Positions 11,176 through 20,452 of a stretch of 64,000 nucleotides of DNA are shown here, piece after piece. Below the pieces are notes generated by a model that had not been told where the DNA came from, made no database searches, and saw nothing but the letters and a program-made list of their open reading frames with translations. The number at the start of each line of letters is the position of its first letter. Position 1 is the first letter of the stretch. A program made the translations under genes and the position numbers. The DNA comes from Choristoneura fumiferana (lineage: Eukaryota > Arthropoda > Insecta > Lepidoptera > Tortricidae), in assembly GCF_025370935.1 (NCBI RefSeq), contig NC_133489.1, positions 23,131,535 through 23,195,534 of the forward strand, given 5' to 3'.

Positions 11176-11565
11176 TTGGTGACGCCTATTGAAAAATAGA
11201 CTGAGCAGCGCTAACAAACGCGTGTCACGCGCGACGGATTTTACTTACACCCACGCCCGCCAGCTAGCATGGTGGCGGTCGACACTGCCGCGCTGCTAGC
11301 AACCCTAGCGACCTGATGTAAAGGTGCGGCCACATGCAGTCGCTTGACGCTCGTTTCCAGCGTCAAATCTGGTCACGTGATATAGCGAAAAACCTCTTCA
11401 CTTTCGGAAAAAAAACACTTATTTTTTCATTCACTCCACTTTCTTTTATTTGTAAATAGTACTGCCGCGACTGCCACTAAAGGAGGTTAAGAAATTAGCT
11501 TCCAAGACCAGAAAAATTCCTACAAGCAGCCATCTTGACGCTGCTGTTCGACGCGGCGACTTGAC

Positions 11566-11703
11566 GCAGCAGGGCTACTACGAAACTCAAAACTCGAAGT
11601 TCGTGTCGTGCTGTCCCTCTGACACTTATACTGTTTAATACGAGAGCGAGAGGGACGGTACGATACGAACTTCGTGTTTCGAGTTTCGTAGTAGCCCTGC
11701 TGC
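11566..11703. mobile_element. Hairpin MITE, family 1, copy 2
   Basis: A near-perfect foldback. The left arm runs GCAGCAGGGCTACTACGAAA and on through 'ctcgaagttcgtg'; the right arm is its complement ending GTAGTAGCCCTGCTGC. The transcript would form a long hairpin. Confidence 0.85.
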
Positions 11704-11792
11704 TTTTTTGTGTCGCGGGAAATTAAAAATAGAGCCACGTGACCAGATTTATCGCTTGACACACGGGCATCGAGCAATTTGTGGCTGCACCG

Positions 11793-11938
11793 TAAGCCGA
11801 GTTTAGACTTGCAAGAAAAATTCTGCAAGTTGCATTACATTGCGGCGCTGGATTGAACAATACAAATTCGTTGGGTTTACGGCCTCGCAATGTAATGCGA
11901 CTTGCACGATTTTTCTTGCAAGTCTAAACTTGGCTTTA
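11793..11938. mobile_element. MITE family 2, copy 2
   Basis: A 146 bp element whose ends are inverted repeats of about 25 bp (TAAGCCGAGTTTAGACTTGC on the left, GCAAGTCTAAACTTGGCTTTA in the right arm). An inner pair is built on 'gttgcattacattgc'. Confidence 0.85.
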
Positions 11939-12047
11939 AAGGCAACGTGAGTAGCAGTGATCACAGTGTAGGTATAATACAGTGAGGGTACAGCCGTGTG
12001 GTGCGGCGGGTGCTGGGTGGGGGGGGAGGGCAGGGAGGTACCTGAGT

Positions 12048-12118
12048 CTACCTGCTGGTCGTGCGCGCGGCGCTGCGCCGGCCCGACCCGTACACGCTGC
12101 CCGGCGAGCCTCCCGACC
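12048..12118 (-). CDS. Dscam-like: Dscam-like exon: tail 4, possible last exon
   Basis: Acceptor CCTCAG opens GSGGSPGSVYGSGRRSAART. The frame meets TAG at 12048-12050, which could end the protein. The same bases form a strong donor (CAG|GTAGAC), so splicing at 12052 would skip the stop and leave phase 2. I found no following exon that keeps phase 2 open to the left, so either reading is possible. Confidence 0.65.
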
Positions 12119-12652
12119 CTGAGGAATCAGATCTCATTCATAAATGGGTTTTAACCTCCGTATCTTTCCGTTTCTAAAATCGCTGGCTTTGCACGCGTAA
12201 ATCATTAGGTCCGGCAGTTAAATTTAAATATTGGGATTTTGCTGACATCGTAACCTTTATTTACTTACATTTAATTAAATTGTCTCTGCCTCTGTACCTG
12301 TAAGATGGTTATGTACGGGAACAATGTACCTATCTAACTTAAAGCACCCTTGTCATTTCTGTGTTCTGGTGGGTAGCTAAATTATTGGAAATTAAGTACA
12401 TAAAAAAACTACAAATTCAAATTACAAACGCGTGTCAAAGTTAAAGATAAATAAAAAAAATCATTCACAGAACCAGTAGGTAATGACGAATCCTGCTTTT
12501 GACTTTAATTATTAACTTCAACTTACTTAATAGTAGACTTTGTACAAAATATCTCAAAGTTTGTCAACTGTATTTTTTGTGCAATAATTACACACATTAT
12601 AGTAAGTATGTCAAATATTGTGGTAGAATTAAAAATGAGTACGCTATGATAC

Positions 12653-12766
12653 CTTTGGTAGTAGTGTTGGCAGCACTAGCACTGTCGCTGTTGTCGTCGG
12701 AGTCAGTGTGCGCGTCCCGCCAGCCGGCGCCCGCGCAGGCCGCGCGCATGCGGTGCCGCGCCTCCA
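12653..12766 (-). CDS. Dscam-like: Dscam-like exon: cytoplasmic tail 3
   Basis: 114 bp, acceptor CGACAG, donor GTATCA, phase 1 to 1. Encodes VEARHRMRAACAGAGWRD, then an acidic serine-rich run HTDSDDNSDSASAAN. Chosen because borders and phase fit both neighbours; no domain is recognisable. Confidence 0.7.
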
Positions 12767-13705
12767 CTGTCGAGCATTTAGACAGGCTCGACTCATCTGC
12801 GCAGACGGGCCGGTCTGAGTCCCCAATATAGGGGCAAGGGACTACCAGCCAATCGGGTTATGGGGGGTTTTGCTGTGCTGCTGCCAGCCAGGGTTATGGG
12901 GTCAATTTTGAGGGGCTGCTGATGCAGCGGGGTGAGATGGCTTGTTACAGTGGCTTTTAAACTATTTACAAACACGAGCTCATTGGTAGTTTAGTTTTCG
13001 TCCATGTACTTAATAAGAAACAATCTTTGATTGTACGGAACTAGATTGTTTATGTTTTCATAAAAAATTAGCACGTTGAGTCTTACTGATTCGCCATTTC
13101 TGGTTTTAGTAAGTATGTACTTTATTCCGAGTGATGTATCAGTTCAAAATAGTGTTGCCACTGTAACAGCCAAAAAGTTGTTTTGTAAGACGTTAAGTAC
13201 ATCGATTTTGCGATTTACGTACAAAAGCTTAGTTTTAAAATGAAAATCAATAAGTACATTTAAAAAATCTACCTTTTTAATTTGATTGACACTGTATTGT
13301 ATATCGGTATGCCACCAATCATCTTACACGTATCATTTTGACCATTTTGCCCTTTTACGGCTTGTTCCCAATTCCATAGATTCTCATTTTTACAGATTCC
13401 CGACTGATCGGATTCCCACTCGACAGATTCCCAACTCATTTTACCTTCGCACGTAACGAAGGCTAATATAACGAGTGAAGCGAGGAGAGTGGTAAGGAAG
13501 AACTAGTTATGACCATAAAGTGCGCGAACCGAGTGATTGAAGCGAACGTGCCGCGACACCGGTCAGCGAAGCGCCACAACCACGAATCTATATAAAATGG
13601 GAATATTTAAAATGAGAACCCGTAGAACGGGACAAACCCTGTTGTCTCACCAATATGGCGGCCCACTCGCACCAGTTCCAACGGCTGGTTGTTCTTTTGT
13701 CTCAC
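12767..13705 (-). other. Intron between tail exons 2 and 3
   Basis: No coding sequence is visible. At 13440-13580 short words GAAGCG / GTGAAGCGAGG recur, as in a decayed transposon end; the rest is AT-rich. Confidence 0.5.
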
Positions 13706-13849
13706 CATAGCGGTAGTGTTCGCAGGTGCGGTGGCGGCGGCGGTGCGGCGGCGCTGCGTCGTCGTCGCGGCGCGCCAGCGTGCGGAACTGCAGGGAATGC
13801 GCCGCCGACACGCCGAACGTTGCGTACGGACTGATCTCGTACAGCTCTG
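13706..13849 (-). CDS. Dscam-like: Dscam-like exon: cytoplasmic tail 2 (YEISPYATF)
   Basis: 144 bp, acceptor TCCAG, donor GTGAGA, phase 1 to 1. AELYEISPYATFGVSAAHSL and QFRTLARRDDD match the conserved tyrosine motif of insect Dscam tails, a likely signalling adaptor site by family analogy. The 3' half is GC-rich and encodes a histidine- and arginine-rich run. Confidence 0.88.
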
Positions 13850-14105
13850 CTGGAAAAGGACCATTGGCTCAGTCGCATGAGCACTTTTTAAGTTTTCACA
13901 GATGTAAGTCACGTCTTCCTACATTCAGAATTTAGAAGGAACCATACAGAACTGTGACAAGGTCTCCAGAATAAAAGCAACGGACAGTTGTCCTAGGCCC
14001 TCGTGGGTTTGTGTTCGTTGAAAGTTGCAACATGGTTGAAATGTTTGGGATATAGACGTATTATGTTGTATTTTGAACTGCATGGAGTTTGATCAAAGCA
14101 TGATA

Positions 14106-14129
14106 CGTGTTCAGTTCGAACTGAACACG
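14106..14129. repeat. Perfect 24-nt palindrome
   Basis: The half-site CGTGTTCAGTTC is followed directly by its exact complement, with no spacer. It lies in the intron between tail exons 1 and 2. It may be chance, or a dimeric protein site of the kind seen for nuclear receptors; nothing else supports a function. Confidence 0.6.
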
Positions 14130-14329
14130 CAATGACACTGACGCAATTTTCCACCCGGCTATCTACCCATGAAAATTAAACTTTCAGAACAGGAGAGAAC
14201 TTTTTTTTTATATCTATCATAATATATACTCGGTAACTATGACGTTTTGGCTAAGAACTACTTTGTGAGCAGCAGAAAAGTATGCGAGGCATTGAACTAT
14301 GATTATATGAAGATGTCAGTACTCCTTAC

Positions 14330-14460
14330 CAGAAGAATCATCATTGGACTTCTCATTATTTATAGAGGATGAAGAGTAGAGCTTCTGCCCCTCTCGCAGC
14401 TTCTCTCGCTCTGCCTCGTTGCTTTCGCTCAGCTTGCGGTCGTCACGCATGTAGTGGTCG
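14330..14460 (-). CDS. Dscam-like: Dscam-like exon: cytoplasmic tail 1
   Basis: 131 bp, acceptor ATCAAG, donor GTAAGG, phase 2 to 1. Reads DHYMRDDRKLSESNEAERE, then a serine- and asparagine-rich end. A charged intracellular linker without a known domain. Confidence 0.8.
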
Positions 14461-15320
14461 CTTGATATGCAGAAGAATCTGGAAATGTGTTAGCATCTTA
14501 GCTGTACACTTGAACCAACTGAATCGTGACCCGCGGTGGGACCTGTTCGTGGAAAAGTCATAGTGACATTGCATTGCTTGACAAGGGAATTTATTATAAC
14601 ACTTACTGTGAGAACGTTCTACGGTAGGTCAGGAATCAGATAATTTGACTGTACTGGTGGTGATTGAAGACATTGTGATTTCAAAGTTCAATATTGTCAG
14701 AAATGGCCACCAATTCTATTGACACATAACTAAGAACTACCTCGATTAAACTGGCTTTTAGCTCAAATTGCACATCTGTTTGGATGTCATGATGCGACAG
14801 ACAAAAACACGCATACAGGGATCAAATCAAACTACTTCAAAAAGGCGAATCTACTGCGTTAGGTGACCGTAGATCTGTTTAAAAAATATATTGTCACTAG
14901 GAAAAAAGCTGGTATCTAAAAAATCGATGATCTTACTGAGTGAACTTAATGTATATTGTTTTAAGGGTCAAATTTGTTGACGTATTTATTTGAGATACGA
15001 GATTTTTTCAAAGTAGTGACAATATACCGCGACAAGGGTTTCTCAACAGAGGTTTTCCTAATCGGTGGTATGTAGATTTTTTTGGCATTCATAAATGCTT
15101 TGTGTATCCTAAGTTGAACAAAAATATTTTGACTTTGACTTATAAAATATCCTCCTTTTTGCGTCGGGGGTAAAAGCATCGAAATGGGAACCGAAACGGG
15201 TCAGGAGCGGGTCGGGCCATGCGCGGTTGCCCCGTGATGTGATGTGATGTGATGTGATGTCGGCCCGACCCGAGCTGCGCGTGCTCTACCGTTGCGGCCG
15301 CGGCTGTGGCTGTGACTGAC

Positions 15321-15471
15321 TTGCGCTTGCCGTGCACGACGCAGACGATGGCGGCCACGGTGACGACGATGACGACGCCGCTCGCCGCGCACGACAGCAC
15401 CACCGTGCGCAGCGACGCGCGCCGCTCGCCACCGGACAGCGGCGCCATCGGCTTTATGGGCGGGATGCGGC
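15321..15471 (-). CDS. Dscam-like: Dscam-like exon: transmembrane segment
   Basis: 151 bp, acceptor TTCAG, donor GTCAGT, phase 1 to 2. After a basic stretch GGERRASLRT, a 23-residue hydrophobic helix (from VVLSCAASGVV to AAIVCVV) is followed by HGKR, the stop-transfer. This places the Ig/FN3 part outside the cell. I chose the donor because it is the one giving the phase (2) needed by the next exon. GATGT repeats lie at about 15236-15262 in the intron. Confidence 0.88.
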
Positions 15472-15539
15472 CTGAACCAAAACAATTAGTAGGCTGAACA
15501 AACAATGTATTGAGCGTATGTCCGAGCCGTGGGTAAAAT

Positions 15540-15670
15540 GTTTCCTGCGGCGCTCTCTTCTTGGCCATTGCCAAGGAAGATTGGTGGTTGCACCATTATA
15601 ATATTTATGATGTTTCCGAAAGCGCTGGAAGGATTGACATGTAAAAGAACCCTTTGCAGCCTATTTACAG
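15540..15670 (-). repeat. Dispersed repeat tail (LINE-like), copy 1
   Basis: 'tttcctgcggcgc', 'tttccgaaagcgctgg' and 'gcagcctattta' occur in the same order and spacing as at 20995-21115, so both are copies of one dispersed repeat. It lies in the intron upstream of the transmembrane exon. Confidence 0.6.
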
Positions 15671-15804
15671 AATTTTTTTTTTGATTTTGGCACTGCATCT
15701 GTCTTGCACAGTTCTGATGCAAGCATAGCCTTAGAATATTAGCATATTTATTTTAACGGTAGCCCGTTAGAATAAACATTGGAAATAAATTATTGGAAAA
15801 TATC

Positions 15805-15930
15805 ACCATCATCATATCCGTAAGATATCCACTATAGCCTCGTTAATAGACCTCCAATTGCTTCGATTGGAAACAGCCTGCATCCACCGTGAATGGCTTT
15901 AACCAGGTCATCCGTCCATTTTGTTGGTTT
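15805..15930 (-). mobile_element. RTE-type LINE 3' fragment
   Basis: Starts with CATCATCAT and contains 'tgcatccaccgtgaatggc' and 'aaccaggtcatccgtcca', the complement of the common lepidopteran RTE 3' end (trailing ATG repeats). Decayed. Confidence 0.55.
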
Positions 15931-15992
15931 GCTTGCCTTGGACATTGGAAATTAAAGAATTGGAGAAGCACGGAAGAAAGCAATATTGCTAC

Positions 15993-16134
15993 CTCCAGCT
16001 AAGGTGTGCGTGTCTGCCAGCAGTGTGACTCGCTCCGTACCAGCGTCGTTGACGGCTTCTATGGCCAGCTCGTACCACGTGGCCGGGGATAGGTCACCCA
16101 AGACGTGGCTGGCTGAGCTCAGGTTGTCTCCGAC
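15993..16134 (-). CDS. Dscam-like: Dscam-like exon: FN3-6, second part
   Basis: 142 bp, acceptor CTCAG, donor GTAGCA, phase 0 to 1. LGDLSPATWYELAIEAVNDA is the hallmark of the last Dscam FN3 domain. Confidence 0.95.
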
Positions 16135-16232
16135 CTGAGAATGGCAAAACAAAAGCCAAAGTTAAAAAGTGTACCTGTCCATCTTTAAAATTATACCCAC
16201 TAACAAAGTTTCAGGGTAAACTCTTCGCTTAT

Positions 16233-16508
16233 CATCATCCCAGCCTATATACGTCCCACTGCTGGGCACAGGCCTCCTCTCAGAATGAGAGGACTTGGGC
16301 CGTAGTTCCCACGCGGGCCCAGTGCGGATTGAGAACTTCACACACACCATTGAATTGCTTTGCAGGTTAGTGCCTTCACCGTAAAACTCGTGGTAAATTT
16401 CAAATGTAATTCCGCACATGAATTTCGAAAAACTCAGAGGTGCAAGCCGGGGTTTGGACCCACGATCCCCTGAGAGACCATAGGTCACACCACTCTGCCA
16501 CCACGGTT
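16233..16508 (-). mobile_element. tRNA-derived SINE, copy 1
   Basis: On the minus strand the head reads GTGGCAGAGTGGTGTGACC (A-box like) and GGGTCCAAACCCCGG (B-box like), followed by 'ttcgaaattcatgtgcgga' and a tail ending in GATGATG. Other copies lie at 45782-46042 and 59682-59967. The tail resembles the RTE LINE end, which would supply retrotransposition. Confidence 0.75.
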
Positions 16509-16667
16509 TCATTGGCACTGCAACGAGCTAATTCGCTTGGCTATGTAGATGACTGTCGTATATCTCGTATGTCTCTATATATCTCTTCATTTCTGATTCG
16601 ACCCCGTAGACACCCCTAGCATAGCCCTCTTCATATCTCACTGGAGCACTCAGAGACTATTTATAAG

Positions 16668-16935
16668 GCCTATGGCAGTGTTTTTCAACCTTTTTCATGA
16701 CACGACCCCTTTAGTATGAAGAAATATTTCGCGACCCTCCTACCCGTTGCTTTTTTTTCATGTATTTTATTTTATGTCAAATATTATTACTTACTTTACA
16801 TTTTCTTAATAAATATTTTAAAGCTAACTTTTTTTACTGAAGTATTATTCCCAGCAACTAGGGGCCTCGCGACCCCTCTAAAGAGGCTTCGCGACCCCCC
16901 AGGGCACCCACAGGTTGAAAAACACTGGCCTATAG
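16668..16935. mobile_element. Non-autonomous hAT element with 8-bp target duplication
   Basis: Terminal inverted repeats CAGTGTTTTTCAACCT (16676) and its complement ending at 16927 are of the hAT type. They are flanked by GCCTATGG and GCCTATAG, an 8 bp target duplication with one change. Inside are repeated 'cgcgacccc' words. 252 bp with no transposase. Confidence 0.9.
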
Positions 16936-17145
16936 TGAAGCACGTCTCGGATCCATGTCATCACTGGCAATAAACACTGGTTGAAGACTTTCTTCATAAA
17001 AGTAACAAGTACTACTAACTGTTTTTACACCAAATAATTTTTTATTCTACTCTATTCAACTATGCAATAATCGCTAAGGATTTACGAGATAATGCAGATA
17101 CTTTGGTTTATTTTGGGGGAGGCCTATGGCCAACGATGTAGTTAC

Positions 17146-17291
17146 TTTGATCCAGTGTTCAGTGCCAGCTCTCCGGTAGGACACCCGGAAGCCGAGTATG
17201 GGGCAGCCGCCGTCGCGCCACGCGTAGAAATTGATCTTGATCGCCGTCGCGTTCATGTACACGTGGTCTTCTGGCTTCGGTGGTTTGGGTC
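17146..17291 (-). CDS. Dscam-like: Dscam-like exon: FN3-6, first part
   Basis: 146 bp, acceptor TCCAG, donor GTAACT, phase 1 to 0. PKPPKPEDHVYMN, then INFYAWRDGGCPILGFRVSY; the WxDGGCP motif is typical of FN3-6. Confidence 0.95.
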
Positions 17292-17329
17292 CTGGACAAA
17301 AACACAAGTACTTAAAGCATTGAATTTAA

Positions 17330-18087
17330 TTTTTAGGGTTGCGTACCTCAAAAGGAAAAACCGAAACCTTAAAAGAAAATAAATAAATTTATTTACAACA
17401 GAAGACGCAACAATATATTTAGAACAACACACACAATATATTTAACACAACAACACAACAAACAAACTACACAACAATACAAACAACGAACAAAACAAAC
17501 AATATATTTTTTGTCCGTTTGTCTGTCAAAAAAGGGGTGTTATAATTTATAATGTTTGTGTGTGGTATCATTCTCTCTCAAATGGATGGACCGATTTGAA
17601 TGCAGGTTTTTTTAATTGAAAGCGAATTTCTTTGCGGTGATTCTTAGCTACTTAAAATAAAATAAATGAATGAAAATCGTATTTCGGTCACCGAATTAGC
17701 GTAATGTTGCCCTCTCCTAACCTTGTGGTTGCCATATATGGAAAATTGTCCTGTTAATAATCCTGACATCACTCTAAACTCTAAGAGTCCTGACATTCTT
17801 GAAAATCATGGCAAATGGTCAAAAATCCAGACATATCAGAACAAATCCTGATGTATTGCAAACTTAGCCTTGCTTAGCCTTGGTGAGGTTAGGTTAGGTT
17901 TTCTCCTGGTGTCTATTCGTTCGCCCAGGGCATCCGAAAAACGGCGAGAGAGAATACTGGTGGGTTTTTAGTAGGTAGGTTAAGAGGTAGGAGAGTCCCA
18001 CATAACTGCCGCGGCGTCCCCACGGCGCGGTCGTATACGTAACGCTTCCCACTGTTAAAAAAAAGGTAATGTTGGTATTTCACTTAC
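17330..18087. other. Intron with AC-rich low-complexity run and repeat scraps
   Basis: 17390-17510 is an A/C-rich run built on 'acaacacaacaa'. 'agggttgcgtacctcaaaaggaaaa' at 17335 resembles the complement of 'tttttaggtacggaaccct' at 50260, a common lepidopteran repeat. No gene is seen. Confidence 0.5.
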
Positions 18088-18276
18088 TTCCACCTCTCGT
18101 AGATGCCGTCAGCACGTCACAAGGAGGTCCTATGGAGATCTTGTTCCGTGCTTGGATCTTAGCGTTGTATGTGGACCCACACTTCAGCATGTCCATCGTG
18201 TAGGACGTGACTTCTGGCGACAGTTCCACAGTGAGCCAATCGGTATCTGATGCTTCTTTGTATTGGAGGATGTAGC
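18088..18276 (-). CDS. Dscam-like: Dscam-like exon: FN3-5, second part
   Basis: 189 bp, acceptor TGCAG, donor GTAAGT, phase 1 to 1. GYILQYKEASDTDW and MLKCGSTYNAKIQARNKISI, the cysteine-containing FN3-5 of Dscam. Confidence 0.95.
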
Positions 18277-18622
18277 CTGCAAAAGTGCAAGAAGATTTCC
18301 TATAATTATGTAACGAATTTGATATTTTAGGATTGCCAGACAGGGGTTGAAATCGCATCTTCCATAGTTACGCGTTAGGAGCATTAGGCATTCCAACTTG
18401 ATTAACGTGAATGCGACCGAATGACCGAAAATTATTAAGGTTATAATTTTCAACCATACGCCAATATTATAGTGGCGTATGATACCATGGTGTTTTATTG
18501 AAATAAATAGATTTAGCCGGTGCTGCGGCTGCTGATGGAGGCCGTCGCGAGTACTGCCTTCTGGTGAAATGATTTCATGTTCAGTTCCGGGGAACTATGC
18601 CGCAGATCGTGCGGGATATTAC

Positions 18623-18811
18623 CTAGCAGCGGGGAGCCGGTGGGGGGCGGCGGCAGCCAGTGCAGGCGCGCGCTGCCGGCCGTGGTGTACTGCAGCGTGA
18701 GTGCAGGCGCGGCGGGGGCCAGTACCGCCACCACCTCGTATGTGACGGCGTCCTCCCCCAGCAGGTTGCTGGCCGTGCACGTGAAGTTGCCCGATGACTG
18801 CTCGTTCACTT
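18623..18811 (-). CDS. Dscam-like: Dscam-like exon: Ig10 end plus FN3-5 start
   Basis: 189 bp, acceptor TGCAG, donor GTAATA, phase 1 to 1. SSGNFTCTASNLLGED closes Ig10 with its second cysteine; after VVAVLAPAAP the FN3-5 domain starts with SARLHWLPPPPTGSPLL. Confidence 0.93.
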
Positions 18812-19436
18812 CTGCAAATAAGGGTTGGGAGACTTGTCATTAACCATAAACCTTGCTTACCCGTGGCTTTACGCGATAGCTTAAACGTCTTTGATACAAA
18901 TGTGTGTTTATGCAGATCGTCTACGTTTACACTGTAAGAACAGTAAGCAGTAAGAATACACACAAACCCAACATCACCACCACCACCACACTGCCGACCT
19001 ACTACATTGATGACTGGTGAGACTTTTCATATTGAGCTGTTTTCAAATTATCTTTTAATTATTATGTTCATGGCACTGAATATTTGGAGAAGAACTAGAG
19101 CCTACGATAAAGAGTTTGTTCAACAGTGGATATCTTTCAGTCTTCCAGATATAGACAACAAGCACAGAGAGAACATTTTTCAAATTAAACAATAAGCGGT
19201 ATTATCGCTCCAGAGCGATACTTCTTAGCGGAACGACGTAAGGAATGTAGCAGGCGTAAAGCCCTGTCAACACTGCGATTCTTTTCCGCGCGAATTACAT
19301 CCCGCGCTTTACATACAATTTATTTGCGATTATTTTCCACCAGTGCAGATACTCGTATAGGATTCAATGTGTTACAGAATTGTAAGAAAAAACCGCGCGA
19401 AAAAAATTGGCAGTGCGGACAGGGCCCAAGTCCTAC

Positions 19437-19616
19437 CTCTGATATGCAGATGCCCCCGTGGCGTGACCTGGTAGTACGCGTGGTGCGTGACGGGCGCGCG
19501 CGCGTGCGTCCAGCGCGAGCGCGGCGCCGGCAGCCCCACGCACGAGCACGCCAGCAGCGCCGCCTGCCCCAAGCCGCGCACCACCCGCCCGCCGAACGAC
19601 GCGATGCGCGCGGGAA
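19437..19616 (-). CDS. Dscam-like: Dscam-like exon: Ig10, first half
   Basis: 180 bp, acceptor GGCAG, donor GTAGGA, phase 1 to 1. PARIASFGG is the family start of Ig10, followed by LLACSCVGLPAP (cysteine) and RWTHAR (tryptophan). Ig10 between FN3-4 and FN3-5 is specific to Dscam. The exon is strongly GC-rich. Confidence 0.92.
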
Positions 19617-19792
19617 CTGCCGACACCAGGCCATACGTTAATCACGTCTCACAATAGGTTATAGTGTCCTAAAGATCTAATAAGTCGCATCGTGTTGGCA
19701 ACCGACGCTATCGGTTGAAAAGCGAGCCATCTGTCGACCTGAATGAAAGCTTAAAACCTGAACCTTGAACCTGAAAATAAAATGGAACTTAC

Positions 19793-19971
19793 TCCTGGCG
19801 CTAGGTCCCTGTCCAACCACGAGGGTCGACTCTCCCTCTCCTGACCCAGTGGTGGCGGAAACCCAGAACTCGTACAGCTGGTTCTCATGTAGGTTACGGA
19901 CGGGGAACATCAGCTCTAGCTCGGACTTCGACTTGTCCACCGTCACTGTGAAGGTTGAGTGTTTGCCCAGT
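19793..19971 (-). CDS. Dscam-like: Dscam-like exon: FN3-4, second part
   Basis: 179 bp, acceptor GTCAG, donor GTAAGT, phase 2 to 1. VRNLHENQLYEFWVSATTGS and GEGESTLVVGQGPSAR. Confidence 0.95.
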
Positions 19972-20082
19972 CTGACAAAGAGAATTTTTAAAACATAAAT
20001 AAGGGAGTTCTACATTAAGGTCTTTCTCACAAGGGCGCACGGAAGCGAGTGGTCAACATTTAATAACTTAACCTGTCAATGG

Positions 20083-20300
20083 CAATGGGCAGGCCATAGT
20101 ATCACGGAAAACAGATGGCCGTTGGGGTCGAAAAGTTCTCGAACGGAAATAGCGGATCGGCAAGCGCAGCTTAGGTCGTCCACCAAAGAGATGGATGACA
20201 TAGACATAGTAAAAGCCGCCAACAGTTGATGCAGGCCGCTTCCAACTGAAGCAACTGGAGGTTTATTATGGGGTATATGCAACAGTGGACAACTTTACAA
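20083..20300 (+). mobile_element. RTE-type LINE, 3' coding remnant and tail
   Basis: In the plus direction broken frames keep the RTE RT C-terminal pattern: WAGH, a basic segment, RWMDDI-like residues, then 'atgcaacagtgga'. It lies between two Dscam-like exons, in the opposite orientation to the gene. Confidence 0.65.
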
Positions 20301-20322
20301 TGCTAGTAAACCATAGTCCTAC

Positions 20323-20452
20323 CTTCCCGCTTCTCTGTTGTAGACAGTGTAGTGCGAGATGACGCCGTTTGGATGGAGCGGGGGCAGCCAGCTAACCAGC
20401 ACGGAGTCGCTCGAATACGGGAGAGCTTTTATCTTCTGAGGGGCAGATGGTA
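20323..20452 (-). CDS. Dscam-like: Dscam-like exon: FN3-4, first part
   Basis: 130 bp, acceptor TTCAG, donor GTAGGA, phase 1 to 2. VPSAPQKIKALPYSSDSVL, then VSWLPPLHPNGVISHYTVY. Confidence 0.95.

Noticed and set aside
11238..11312. A possible extra Dscam-like exon on the minus strand, bounded by CATCAG and GTAAGT.
   Set aside because: With the phase 2 required after the exon at 12052 the frame hits a stop (TAG) within about 17 codons, and the sequence shows no family similarity. It could at most be a terminal exon.
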